The translations under genes and the position numbers were made by a program. Below, piece by piece: positions 30,356 through 38,506 of a stretch of DNA of 64,000 nucleotides. Positions within the stretch are counted from its first letter, which is position 1; every line of letters starts with the position of its first letter. Origin of the DNA: Candidatus Berkelbacteria bacterium RIFCSPLOWO2_01_FULL_50_28. GTDB taxonomy: Bacteria > Patescibacteria > UBA1384 > 2-12-FULL-50-11. Location: NCBI GenBank assembly GCA_001774395.1, contig MEZX01000002.1, forward strand, positions 525,000 to 588,999, read 5' to 3'. The notes under the pieces are model-generated. The model was not told the DNA's origin and made no database searches. It saw nothing but the letters and a program-made list of their open reading frames with translations.

Positions 30356-31396
30356 ATGATTATATCCAACTGGCAGACGGCGGAATCGGTAACAGAGGGT
30401 CATCCAGATAAAATTTGTGACCAGATCTCGGATGCCATACTGGACGCGTATCTTGAACAAGATCCGATGTCGCGCGTGGCGGTTGAATCGGCTGGCGGGC
30501 ACGGAGAGCTCTTTATTTTTGGTGAAGTTACCTCGAAAGCTACAGTCGATCATGCCGCTATCGCCCGAAAAGTGTATCAGGAGATTGGTTATAACGAACC
30601 ACTAAAGATCACTGTCAACGTGGTTGCGCAATCGCCTGACATTGCCATGGGTGTCGACACGGGCGGCGCCGGCGACCAAGGTATGATGTACGGCTACGCC
30701 ACCAACGAGACTAGCTCTTTTCTCCCCAAGCCCCTCGACTTATCTCATAAACTCGCGAAACGGTTAACGGACCTGCGTCGTAACGATAAACGTTTTAGCT
30801 GGTTGCGGCCGGACGGGAAAACCCAGGTTACAACGAAAAATGGCGTCGTAAAGACGGTTGTTGTATCTACTCAACACACTCCCGACATCAAGACTGAGAA
30901 ACTGCGCCAATTGATTCTGAAAGAGCTCATTTCGCCTATTGTTGGTAAAATTGCGCCCGAGCATTGTCTGATAAATCCGACCGGTCATTTCGTTCTGGGC
31001 GGCTTTGAAGCTGACACCGGGTTAACTGGTCGTAAGATTATGGTTGATACCTACGGCGGACTAGCCCCACAAGGCGGCGGCGCGTTTAGCGGTAAAGACC
31101 CTACAAAAGTTGACCGCTCGGCGGCTTACATGGCTCGCTACTTGGCAAAAAATATTGTCACTTCCGGCCATGCCAACAAATGCTTGGTAAGTTTTTCTTA
31201 CGCCATTGGCTATGATCAACCCGTTATGGTCGAATGTTGGACGGACACTAGTTACGACGGCCGCAAGTGGATCGTCAAAAATTTCGACCTATCCCCCGCT
31301 GGGATAATCAAATTTCTCGACCTGCGTCGCCCGATCTACCGCCAAACTGCCGCTTACGGTCACTTTGGCAATAATCAGTTTCCCTGGGAGAAATAA
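30356..31396 (+). CDS. metK: S-adenosylmethionine synthetase
   Basis: 346 residues, somewhat short of the usual 380-400. Makes SAM from methionine and ATP. Motifs: AESVTEGHPDKICDQISDAILD, GEVTSKA, the hexapeptide GAGDQG at GGAGDQGMMYGYA, the GGG-rich loop GGGAFSGKDPTKVDRSAAY and a C-terminal YGHFG. GGAGGA lies 4 nt before the ATG at 30356. It is controlled by the S-box riboswitch immediately upstream and interrupts the usual rpsJ-rplC neighbourhood. Confidence 0.97.
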   Translation: MIISNWQTAESVTEGHPDKICDQISDAILDAYLEQDPMSRVAVESAGGHGELFIFGEVTSKATVDHAAIARKVYQEIGYNEPLKITVNVVAQSPDIAMGVDTGGAGDQGMMYGYATNETSSFLPKPLDLSHKLAKRLTDLRRNDKRFSWLRPDGKTQVTTKNGVVKTVVVSTQHTPDIKTEKLRQLILKELISPIVGKIAPEHCLINPTGHFVLGGFEADTGLTGRKIMVDTYGGLAPQGGGAFSGKDPTKVDRSAAYMARYLAKNIVTSGHANKCLVSFSYAIGYDQPVMVECWTDTSYDGRKWIVKNFDLSPAGIIKFLDLRRPIYRQTAAYGHFGNNQFPWEK

Positions 31397-31399
31397 AAG

Positions 31400-31431
31400 A
31401 ACAGCTTGGTCGACTTAGCGACGAAGCTGTT
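31400..31431 (-). terminator. terminator after the 162-residue hypothetical gene
   Basis: AACAGCTT (31400-31407) pairs with AAGCTGTT (31424-31431), extended by GTCG/CGAC across a mismatch. On the minus strand it is followed by CTTTTATTT. It overlaps the stop codon of the minus-strand gene and may also stop metK transcription. Confidence 0.65.
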
Positions 31432-31903
31432 TGCGATGGTACTTCTCGAACTCTGCCCTTACTGAGCTGTACTTTCCCCACGAGGACCAGTAGACCAAGT
31501 CATTCAACTCCAAGACTACTCTCATCCTGGAAAGAGCAGCAATCAGTTGATTTGATTCAAAATCGGTTAGCCCACCGTTATTGAACACGGCGACTAAGTA
31601 GAAGGAGTCTTTCTCAACGATGTCCACTGCTCCCCATGTTCCGTCAATGATCGGTTCGTCTAGGAGTGTCGCGGCGACTATAATCTGGCGATCGTTGATC
31701 AGCGAAGATATCCCGAGCTCTTCTGTAAATCCTCTGAGGTACTTCATAAACTGCATACTGACCGATTCAGAGTAAAGCCTAGACTCTCGAGGATAGAGCA
31801 TCCAGTACTCTAGCCAAGCCAGAACCTCCAGGTTTCCTGCTTTCAGGCGTTGCGACGTTGTGTCGATGGTTTTTAAAACCATCTGCTGGTTGTTATAACT
31901 CAT
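31415..31903 (-). CDS. hypothetical protein, 162 residues
   Basis: Soluble, mixed composition, no signal peptide or cysteines. The N-terminal half is helical (TTSQRLKAGNLEVLAWLEYWMLY); the middle suggests beta strands (SFYLVAVFNNGGLTDFES). GGAGG lies 5 nt before the ATG, so translation is likely. No family recognised. It is convergent with metK. Confidence 0.7.
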   Translation of the reverse strand: MSYNNQQMVLKTIDTTSQRLKAGNLEVLAWLEYWMLYPRESRLYSESVSMQFMKYLRGFTEELGISSLINDRQIIVAATLLDEPIIDGTWGAVDIVEKDSFYLVAVFNNGGLTDFESNQLIAALSRMRVVLELNDLVYWSSWGKYSSVRAEFEKYHRKQLRR

Positions 31904-31997
31904 CGAATCCTCCGATACGCTAGCAGACGCTAGATTAGAACATTCTAGGCCTTAAGCTAGGAGAATCACCCCCCCCTTAACCCTTAGGAATGGGGTC

Positions 31998-32016
31998 AGC
32001 CGCCCCGAAGGGCGGC
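31998..32016 (-). terminator. GC-rich hairpin after the Cys-rich gene
   Basis: GCCGCCC and GGGCGGC flank a TTCG-type loop (minus-strand reading), immediately downstream of the gene ending at 32021. There is no T-run, so intrinsic termination is uncertain. Confidence 0.5.
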
Positions 32017-32020
32017 GAGG

Positions 32021-32410
32021 TTAGCGATCTTTCTCAAGCCAGTGTGCCGCCGCGTCAACATCGCCGTTAAACGCTATGCCCGCAATAGCTTCGAGACTCG
32101 TTAGGTCCTCCTGAGGATCCTGAACGGCTGGCACACTTCGGCCAGCAGGTTTTGTGCACCGACACTGCCCACAAACACTACAGACATAAGACAGGTCGTG
32201 CTCGCACCTCCGGTCGAAGCGACTGTCGATCTGCGCTCCGGCGCAGACCTTACGATTCCAACAGTGGTAGACATACCATGTTCGACTGCATTCGGAGCAC
32301 GTTGCGATACAGCGCACTCCCCCACGGGTGTAATGCAGTCCTGCCGTCGCGCCGCATACGCAAATATCGGGAGAAAGACGAATGGTTTTTGTTTGATCCA
32401 AGTTGAGCAA
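32021..32410 (-). CDS. cysteine-rich zinc-finger-like hypothetical protein
   Basis: Up to 129 residues with 12 cysteines in the first 85: CVC, CIATCSEC, HCWNRKVC, RRC and CSVCGQCRC. The spacing suggests two or three metal knuckles. The last 40 residues are acidic and Cys-free. Start codons are TTG at 32410 or 32401; AAGGAG is 1 or 10 nt upstream, so the start is uncertain. The opposite strand has open frames of similar length, so coding is likely but not certain. Function unknown. Confidence 0.55.
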   Translation of the reverse strand: MLNLDQTKTIRLSPDICVCGATAGLHYTRGGVRCIATCSECSRTWYVYHCWNRKVCAGAQIDSRFDRRCEHDLSYVCSVCGQCRCTKPAGRSVPAVQDPQEDLTSLEAIAGIAFNGDVDAAAHWLEKDR

Positions 32411-32512
32411 ACTCCTTATTCGAAGTACATAGTAGATTCATCCGCAGATCAATCGGCTATGCGGTAATTCTACTGCGTTTCGAGATAGTTATCAATGACT
32501 CTGCTACTGTTT

Positions 32513-32752
32513 CTAAGCGAACAAATTCCGATTTGTTTGAACCTCAATTGTCTTTTGCTTGGCGTTGGCGCCGCGCTTGATCGAGAACAAACTTTTGGCC
32601 AAATGCAGACGACCCGCTAGTAGCTCGATCACTGCCGCGTTGGCTTTGCCCTGAACGGGCGGAGCGGTTGTCGAAACGGTATAGTGAGTCGCATCAATCT
32701 GCTCAACAATGTTTTTACTAGAATTAGGCTTAACCTGCACAAATATTTTCAT
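32513..32752 (-). CDS. DUF167 (YggU-type) family protein
   Basis: 79 residues. The family pattern is clear: MKIFVQVKPNSSKN, then the core APPVQGKANAAVIELLAGRL and SIKRGANAKQKTIEV. It is a small alpha/beta protein of unknown function, widespread in bacteria and archaea. It lies 21 nt after the 53-residue gene on the same strand. Confidence 0.88.
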   Translation of the reverse strand: MKIFVQVKPNSSKNIVEQIDATHYTVSTTAPPVQGKANAAVIELLAGRLHLAKSLFSIKRGANAKQKTIEVQTNRNLFA

Positions 32753-32773
32753 ACCAAGTGCAGAGTCTCAGCG

Positions 32774-32935
32774 TTACTTGTCGTTTTTGGCGACGAATTG
32801 CTTGATGGCGTCGAAGTTCTCCACAATCAGCTTGGCTTTCTTGACCCCAAACTGAAACGGAAACTTGTCTTCTTCATCATTCTTCAACACAATCATCGCG
32901 TTTCCCTTAAATTCTGACTCTTCTACAATTGACAT
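32774..32935 (-). CDS. 53-residue small protein
   Basis: Reads MSIVEESEFKGNAMIVLK, then NDEEDKFPFQFGVKKAKLIV and ENFDAIKQFVAKNDK. A strong AGGAGG lies 8 nt before the ATG. It is acidic at the start, with a predicted strand pair (GNAMIVLK, FPFQFG) and a C-terminal helix. I recall similar short proteins in other CPR genomes, but their function is not known to me. It probably forms a unit with the DUF167 gene. Confidence 0.8.
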   Translation of the reverse strand: MSIVEESEFKGNAMIVLKNDEEDKFPFQFGVKKAKLIVENFDAIKQFVAKNDK

Positions 32936-33006
32936 TAATCTACCTCCTCTAGTTTGCTTGTTTACTACAATACATCATCCACTTCGATCCTGTAGAACAG
33001 GAACAG

Positions 33007-33978
33007 CTAAGAACCGTAAGTAGCAAAATATATTCCTTTTTGGTGCAAACCGTAGTACATATACCAAGTTGATCCGAATTTGGCATAAACTGGGTCACCT
33101 GGGGTAGGAGTCGGGAATTTGTTCATGGAAGTGGCTTCGGCCAGTGCAAATACCTTTTCAGGAGCGCTGAACGTCCCGGTAGAAAACTTTGACCAATAAA
33201 CACCAGTGTAACTCCAGAAAGACAACTTAATTGTGCCATCCTCCCAAACGAATAGCTCCGGACCATCGGCTAGCCCGTAGAGAGTACTGTTACGGCTATC
33301 GACTGCTAGGCCCTTCTTAGTCCATTTTAAACCATCAGGAGAAGTGGCCCATAGAAATAATTGGGTATTCTGGTTTGGCACTTTTTCACCGACATAGGCC
33401 GTGTTGATGGTGCCACGATAGACCATCACGTATGTACCGTCGTTCTGGATAATTGTCGTCGGAGCAGCAACATTGTCGAAAACGAGACTCAAATCATTTA
33501 ACTTATCGATTCGAGTGCCGCTTTCGTCAGTCCAAGTTAGCCCGTCCGTCGAGACAGCGCTTTTAATGACACCGCCGTTTTGGAAGTACATGCGAAAGGT
33601 TTTGTCCGGTAGGATTATAACATCTGGAAACGTTGCCATCGTGCGTCGAATCCCCGACTCCTGCGTCCAGGTAACACCATCGGATGACAGCGATGAGTAC
33701 ATCTCTAAGTTATTGCCTGGCACTTCGGGTTCTATTGAGTAGTACATCCGCTTTTGCCCGTTTGCCAAAGCTACAATATCGGCGTCAGCATAATTACCGG
33801 CAACCGCCGCCTTACCTGCGGTCCAAGTACCAGTTTTAGCTGGTGTTGCAGTTGTAGTATCCGTTTGGTTGGTTGACGCTGGCGCAGCTATCTCTTTGTT
33901 CTTCTGTGCGAAAAAGACCCCGATTCCAATGCCAATCACGAGCAGTACACCGATAATAATCCAAATAGTTCTATTCAT
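33007..33978 (-). CDS. membrane-anchored beta-propeller protein
   Basis: 323 residues. One N-terminal membrane helix (IWIIIGVLLVIGIGIGVFFA) is followed by a Thr/Ala/Pro-rich linker and an extracellular domain of about 270 residues. That domain has three repeats of S-x-D-G-x-x-W (SSDGVTW, STDGLTW, SPDGLKW) and repeated MYY/MVY strands. This is the pattern of sialidase- or GH43-like beta-propellers. Catalytic residues cannot be assigned, so a binding role is as likely as hydrolysis. It stands alone, next to the rpsJ terminator. Confidence 0.7.
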   Translation of the reverse strand: MNRTIWIIIGVLLVIGIGIGVFFAQKNKEIAAPASTNQTDTTTATPAKTGTWTAGKAAVAGNYADADIVALANGQKRMYYSIEPEVPGNNLEMYSSLSSDGVTWTQESGIRRTMATFPDVIILPDKTFRMYFQNGGVIKSAVSTDGLTWTDESGTRIDKLNDLSLVFDNVAAPTTIIQNDGTYVMVYRGTINTAYVGEKVPNQNTQLFLWATSPDGLKWTKKGLAVDSRNSTLYGLADGPELFVWEDGTIKLSFWSYTGVYWSKFSTGTFSAPEKVFALAEATSMNKFPTPTPGDPVYAKFGSTWYMYYGLHQKGIYFATYGS

Positions 33979-34011
33979 TAATATAAGCGTACTACTAACA
34001 AGACATTTAGC

Positions 34012-34038
34012 AAAAGGCCGCCCTACTGGACGGCTTTT
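34012..34038 (-). terminator. terminator of the tuf-rpsJ unit
   Basis: On the minus strand AAAAGCCGTCC and GGGCGGCCTTTT pair around a short loop, with A/T runs at the ends, 21 nt after the rpsJ stop. It can work in both directions but lies correctly for rpsJ. Confidence 0.75.
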
Positions 34039-34058
34039 GCGTTTAGTTCGTTGTATCT

Positions 34059-34391
34059 TTACGTTTTTATCTCAATATCCACACCAGCCGGAAGATCGAG
34101 ATTCATAAGCGCGTCGAGCGTTTTTGGGTTTGGGTCCAGAACATCAATGATGCGTTTGTGAATACGAATTTCAAACTGCTCACGAGCGTCCTTGTGGACG
34201 AAAGTTGAGCGGTTGACTGTGACCAACGACTTTTCTGTTGGCAACGGGATAGGACCGGCCACGACGGCACCGGTCCTTTCCGCTGTATCTATGATCTTTT
34301 TGGCACTACGATCAATGACTCGGTAGTCATAAGCCTTCAGCTTTATCCGAATGGATGTTTTTGCTTGTTCGCGCTTGGTACTTGTTGCCAT
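34059..34391 (-). CDS. rpsJ: 30S ribosomal protein S10
   Basis: 110 residues. KTSIRIKLKAYDYRVIDRSAKKIIDTAERTGA, then GPIPLPTEKSLVTVNRSTFVHKDAREQFE and HKRIIDVLDP are the uS10 hallmarks. It also acts as NusE with NusB. It follows tuf, as in the str operon, but its usual downstream partner rplC is 4.4 kb away. Confidence 0.97.
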   Translation of the reverse strand: MATSTKREQAKTSIRIKLKAYDYRVIDRSAKKIIDTAERTGAVVAGPIPLPTEKSLVTVNRSTFVHKDAREQFEIRIHKRIIDVLDPNPKTLDALMNLDLPAGVDIEIKT

Positions 34392-34414
34392 TTAATCGTA
34401 AGGTGCAGATTCGA

Positions 34415-35596
34415 TTACTTAATTATTTTGGTGACGACACCGGCGCCGACGGTTTTGCCGCCTTCGCGGATAGCGAAGCGTAGCTTCTCTTCCATGGCAA
34501 TTGGCTGGATCAGTTTGATCTTGAAGGTGGTGGTGTCGCCTGGGACAACCATTTCCATACCTTCCGGTAGTTCAACTTCACCTGTAACGTCTGTCGTTCG
34601 GAAGTAGAACTGCGGCTTGTAGCCTTTGGTGAACGGTGTGTGACGGCCGCCCTCTTCTTTTTTGAGGATGTAGCACTCGGCTTCAAACTCGGTGTGCGGC
34701 GTCACAGAACCTGGTTTGCAGATAACTTGGCCGCGTTCGATGTCGGCGCGCTCTAAGCCACGGACCAACAGTCCAATGTTGTCGCCAGCCTGGCCGGAGT
34801 CCAACATTTTGCGGAACATTTCAACGCCAGTGACGACGGTTTTCTTGGTGGCGTGTAAGCCAACAACTTCGACATCCTCACCAACCTTGACAGTTCCTCG
34901 CTCAACTCGGCCAGTTGCAACGGTGCCACGGCCTTTGATCGAGAAGACATCTTCAACTGGCATCAAGAAAGGTTTGTCGGTTTCGCGAACTGGGTCGGGA
35001 ACGTAGGTGTCGAGAGCTTCAATCAAATCGTTGATCGATTTTTCGGCTTCGGGGTCACCTTCAAGTGCCTTAAGAGCAGACCCCTTAATAATCGGGGTGT
35101 CTTTACCTGGATAATCGTATTTATTCAAGAGATCACGAACCTCTTCTTCAACCAACTCAAGCAACTCCTTGTCGGTGACTTGGTCGCACTTGTTCAGATA
35201 GACTACGACATACGGCACACCAACCTGTTTGGCTAGCAAGATATGTTCGCGGGTCTGCGGCATTGGGCCGTCTGGTGCGGACACAACCAAGATGGCGGCG
35301 TCCATCTGGGCGGCGCCGGTGATCATGTTCTTAACGTAGTCGGCGTGACCCGGACAATCGACATGAGCGTAATGACGCTTGTCGGACTCGTACTCGACGT
35401 GATAAGTCGCGATAGTAATACCGCGCTGTTTCTCTTCTGGGGCGTTATCGATCTGATCAACGGCCCGTTTCTCGGCCTTGCCCGACTTCGCGAGCACGTT
35501 GGTGATCGCGGCAGTCAAGGTAGTTTTACCATGATCGACGTGGCCAATTGTGCCAACGTTGACGTGGAGTTTATTTCGTTCAAATTTTTCTGCCAT
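34415..35596 (-). CDS. tuf: elongation factor Tu
   Basis: 393 residues, full length. G1 GHVDHGKT, switch I region RGITIATYHVEYE, G3 DCPGHADY, G4 NKCD and G5 GSALKALEG, followed by beta-barrel domains 2 and 3 ending FAIREGGKTVGAGVVTKI. It carries aminoacyl-tRNA to the A site. It is the only tuf in the window and is separated from fusA by 807 bp. Confidence 0.98.
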   Translation of the reverse strand: MAEKFERNKLHVNVGTIGHVDHGKTTLTAAITNVLAKSGKAEKRAVDQIDNAPEEKQRGITIATYHVEYESDKRHYAHVDCPGHADYVKNMITGAAQMDAAILVVSAPDGPMPQTREHILLAKQVGVPYVVVYLNKCDQVTDKELLELVEEEVRDLLNKYDYPGKDTPIIKGSALKALEGDPEAEKSINDLIEALDTYVPDPVRETDKPFLMPVEDVFSIKGRGTVATGRVERGTVKVGEDVEVVGLHATKKTVVTGVEMFRKMLDSGQAGDNIGLLVRGLERADIERGQVICKPGSVTPHTEFEAECYILKKEEGGRHTPFTKGYKPQFYFRTTDVTGEVELPEGMEMVVPGDTTTFKIKLIQPIAMEEKLRFAIREGGKTVGAGVVTKIIK

Positions 35597-35707
35597 TTTC
35601 TCTTTCTCCCTTTCCTTAACTTATTAGTAACTTTAATTGATTGTAACAAAAGACGAAGTCAATTGTAACCTAATGGCCCCTCGAGCGTCAAGGGAGCGAA
35701 TCGTAAG

Positions 35708-35727
35708 AGTCACGGGGTGACTTTTTT
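35708..35727 (+). terminator. plus-strand terminator-like hairpin upstream of tuf
   Basis: AGTCAC (35708-35713), loop GGG, GTGACT (35717-35722) and a six-T run on the plus strand. No plus-strand gene lies upstream within 1.7 kb, so it may shield the next unit from antisense transcription or end an unrecognised short RNA. Confidence 0.6.
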
Positions 35728-35853
35728 ACTCTCAGATGTCGGACTCGAAATCTGGCCCCGGAAAGTCAAATAACTTAATTGATATATAACTTTATTGTTA
35801 TAAGATGTCTGTAGCAACCGTCTCTATCAGAAGCAGAAACGAGATGAATTGGA

Positions 35854-35882
35854 TTGACTTTTTATTCGTTCAAGCCCATAAT
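35854..35882 (+). promoter_or_regulatory. promoter of the 50-residue membrane protein gene
   Basis: -35 TTGACT (35854-35859), a 17-nt spacer and -10 CATAAT (35877-35882), about 32 bp before the start codon. The rest of 35597-35913 holds the tuf ribosome binding site, the hairpin at 35708 and AT-rich sequence. Confidence 0.6.
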
Positions 35883-35913
35883 GACTCCAAATCTTAGGAT
35901 TTTAGGAGGCGGT

Positions 35914-36066
35914 ATGAAAAAGTTTGCGTGCGGTTTGGCAACCGGGGCCGTTGTGGTTAGGTTAGCCCCCGAGCTTTCTATTGTGTGTGTGTTGATCTAT
36001 TTGGCAATTACTCTTATGGAGATGAATCGCAGTCTGAGTAAGCCAGACGACACCAAGATTCACTAA
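35914..36066 (+). CDS. small membrane protein, 50 residues
   Basis: Starts MKKFACGLATGAVVV, followed by one clear membrane helix LSIVCVLIYLAITLMEM and a polar tail. TAGGAGG lies 4 nt before the ATG at 35914, and a good promoter precedes it. No family recognised. It is transcribed against tuf and fusA, which flank it. Confidence 0.65.
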   Translation: MKKFACGLATGAVVVRLAPELSIVCVLIYLAITLMEMNRSLSKPDDTKIH

Positions 36067-36170
36067 CGTTCAATGATTTCGCATCTGGCCAAAGCGCATC
36101 CGCGCCGAGGCCTTTTGCTTTTGTCTAGAAATATAGTGCAAAAGCGAGTGGTTTAGCGGTTTACAATACT

Positions 36171-36221
36171 GAAAATTTGCCGATTCGCTCCGCGAACCTT
36201 CCGGAAGGGAGGCAAATTTTC
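36171..36221. repeat. three-way-junction palindrome
   Basis: GAAAATTTGCC (36171-36181) and GGCAAATTTTC (36211-36221) form a perfect 11-bp outer stem. Inside are two smaller perfect hairpins, TTCGC-TCC-GCGAA and CCTTCC-GGAAGG. The TTCGC/GCGAA piece also occurs in the dispersed repeats at 17119 and 56190. Confidence 0.65.
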
Positions 36222-36256
36222 ACCACCCGCCTGGGGCGAGCGTGCGGGGTAGGGGT

Positions 36257-36303
36257 TGTAGGGGCCTAGGGGGTGCCTCGCAACTAACCCCCTGGCCCCT
36301 ACA
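36257..36303. repeat. 17-bp-stem GC-rich hairpin
   Basis: The arm from 36257 (TGTAGGGGCC, T bulge, AGGGGGT) pairs with 36287-36303 (ACCCCCTGGCCCCTACA) with a single 1-nt bulge and a 12-nt loop. There is no T-run. It is the strongest hairpin in the window and may act as a roadblock or mRNA-stability element, or be a mobile-element remnant. Confidence 0.65.
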
Positions 36304-36403
36304 GAAATTGGTTCGAGGCCTTGGCCTGGAAAATATATGGACTACTCCCCACAAAGAAATGCGGCTCATAGCCGCACAAGCTTTCTGCGTTTGAAATACG
36401 ATT

Positions 36404-38506
36404 TTATTCTTCTACAACAGCCTTCGCCGTAGGCGACTTGCCGATGATGCCTTCGGCGATGTTGCGCGGCACTTCTTCGTAGTGGTCAAATTCCATGGTG
36501 TAGGCGGCGCGACCTTGACTCATGCCGCGAAGTTCGGTGATATAGCCAAACATTTCGCTCAAAGGTACCTGAGCGTCAACCACCTTGGAGTTACCGCGAG
36601 TTTCAGACCCCTGCACTCGGCCGCGGCGACTATTCAAATCCCCTACCACCGAACCAAAGAACTCGTCCGGCGAAGTCACTTCGACTTTCATAACTGGCTC
36701 GAGCAATACGGGACCCGCTTTTTTGACGCCATCGCGCATTGCCATCGCTCCTGCCACCTGGAAGGCAACATCGCTAGAGTCAACATCGTGATACGAACCA
36801 TCAACAAGAGTTACCTTCAGATCTACCAGCGGATAACCGGCGATGACTCCCTTGGAGACAACGTCTTTGATGCCTTTTTCAACCGAGGGAATGAACTCAC
36901 GCGGAATCGTTCCACCAAATATTTTATTAACAAATTCGAAGCCGACGCCGCGTTCTTGCGGTTCGATCGTAATCCAAACATGACCGTACTGGCCGCGGCC
37001 GCCGGTCTGTTTGATGTACTTACCCTCTTGTTTGACAGCTTTTGTAATCGCTTCTTTGAACGCAACCTGCGGAGCGCCTTTGTCGGCCTCAACGTTGAAT
37101 TCGCGTCGCATTCGATCGACGATAATGTCGAGATGAAGCTCGCCCATTCCCTCGATCAGCGTTTGATTGGATGTAGGGTCTTGGCTCAAGCGCAGAGTTG
37201 GGTCTTCAGCAGCCAAGCGCATTAAGGCTGCCCCCATTTTTTCTTGATCGGCTTTGGTCTTGGGCTCGATGGACATCTTAATAACAGGTTCGGGCGCGAT
37301 AATGCGTTCTAAAATTATCGGCGATTTTTCGTCGCATAGAGTATCGCCAGTAGTAGTACTTTTTAGGCCAACGGCGGCAGCGATATCACCGGTGTAAACT
37401 TCGTTAACATCTTCGCGCGAGTTGGCGTGCAAGCGAACAATTCGGCCAACGCGTTCTTTCTCGCCTTTCGAACTATTCAAAATGTATGAGCCAGCCGTTA
37501 GTTTTCCGGCGTAAACGCGAAAGAAGGTTAAATTGCCAACAAACGGGTCGGTAGCAACTTTGAAAGCCAACGCCGTGAACGGCTCGTCGTCCGAGACAGC
37601 TCGCTCTAGCTCTTTTTCATGATCTTTAATGTCCGTGCCTTTGACGGCTTCAACGTCAAGCGGCGAAGGTAGGTAATCGACAACTGCATCAAGTAGCGGT
37701 TGAACGCCTTTATTTTTCAGAGCGGAACCGGCTAAGACTGGAAAAACTTTTACGTCGATGACGGCTTTACGTAAAGCGGCTTTAAGCTCTGCTTCGGATA
37801 GCTTCGTGCCTTCAAAATATTTGTGCATCAGCGCGTCGTCGGTTTCAGCAATCTGCTCGATCAATTGGTGGCGATACTTTTCAACCTCATCCTTCATATC
37901 GGCTGGTACATCTTCGATAGTCGCTTCTTTGCCCAGGTCGTCGGATTTCCAAACAATAGCTTTGTTCTTAATTAAATCGACAACACCCACAAGATTTTCC
38001 TCCTCGCCAATCGGTAGCTGGAGAACTGCAACTTTAGCACCTAAACGATCCTGAATAGTTTTGATGACATACTTAAAGTCGGCGCCAATTCGATCGAGCT
38101 TATTAACAAAACAAATTCTGGGCACTTTATATTTATCGGCCTGACGCCAAACCGTTTCACTTTGTGCTTCCACTCCTGCAACACCGTCAAAAACCGTCAC
38201 TGCGCCGTCCAAAACGCGCAAAGAGCGCTGAACTTCAATTGTAAAATCAATATGGCCCGGGGTATCGATAATGTTGATGTTGTGCTCTTTCCAAAAGGCG
38301 GTCGTGGCAGCAGCGGTAATGGTAATCCCCCGCTCTTGCTCCTGCTCCATCCAGTCCATAACCGCGGCGCCTTCATGGACTTCGCCCATTTTGTAGGTTT
38401 TTCCGGTGTAGAAAAGAATCCGTTCAGAAACGGTCGTTTTACCGGCATCAATGTGGGCAATGATCCCAATATTGCGAATTTTCTCTAAAGGATAGGTTCT
38501 AGCCAT
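36404..38506 (-). CDS. fusA: elongation factor G
   Basis: 700 residues, full length. G1 AHIDAGKTT, switch I MEQEQERGITITAAATT, G3 DTPGHIDFT, G4 NKLDRIG, followed by domains II-V with GMGELHLDII and the domain IV loop region ending FGYITELRGMSQGRAAYTMEF. It catalyses tRNA-mRNA translocation. It overlaps the preceding small membrane protein gene by 8 nt. Confidence 0.98.
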   Translation of the reverse strand: MARTYPLEKIRNIGIIAHIDAGKTTVSERILFYTGKTYKMGEVHEGAAVMDWMEQEQERGITITAAATTAFWKEHNINIIDTPGHIDFTIEVQRSLRVLDGAVTVFDGVAGVEAQSETVWRQADKYKVPRICFVNKLDRIGADFKYVIKTIQDRLGAKVAVLQLPIGEEENLVGVVDLIKNKAIVWKSDDLGKEATIEDVPADMKDEVEKYRHQLIEQIAETDDALMHKYFEGTKLSEAELKAALRKAVIDVKVFPVLAGSALKNKGVQPLLDAVVDYLPSPLDVEAVKGTDIKDHEKELERAVSDDEPFTALAFKVATDPFVGNLTFFRVYAGKLTAGSYILNSSKGEKERVGRIVRLHANSREDVNEVYTGDIAAAVGLKSTTTGDTLCDEKSPIILERIIAPEPVIKMSIEPKTKADQEKMGAALMRLAAEDPTLRLSQDPTSNQTLIEGMGELHLDIIVDRMRREFNVEADKGAPQVAFKEAITKAVKQEGKYIKQTGGRGQYGHVWITIEPQERGVGFEFVNKIFGGTIPREFIPSVEKGIKDVVSKGVIAGYPLVDLKVTLVDGSYHDVDSSDVAFQVAGAMAMRDGVKKAGPVLLEPVMKVEVTSPDEFFGSVVGDLNSRRGRVQGSETRGNSKVVDAQVPLSEMFGYITELRGMSQGRAAYTMEFDHYEEVPRNIAEGIIGKSPTAKAVVEE

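Larger units (their letters stand above)
36067..36403. other. palindrome-rich non-coding gap downstream of fusA
   Basis: 337 bp with no credible gene. It contains GCTTTTG/CAAAAGC near 36115-36150, a three-way-junction palindrome at 36171-36221 and a long GC hairpin at 36257-36303 (both listed separately). It lies between the convergent small membrane protein gene and fusA. Confidence 0.6.

Noticed and set aside
32152..32467. Overlapping plus-strand frames opposite the Cys-rich gene
   Set aside because: No ribosome binding site and composition typical of antisense frames; kept as a reason to lower confidence in the Cys-rich gene.
36404..37225. Long plus-strand frame at 36482-37225 opposite fusA
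   Set aside because: Shadow of the EF-G gene; no start signal and no recognisable domain.
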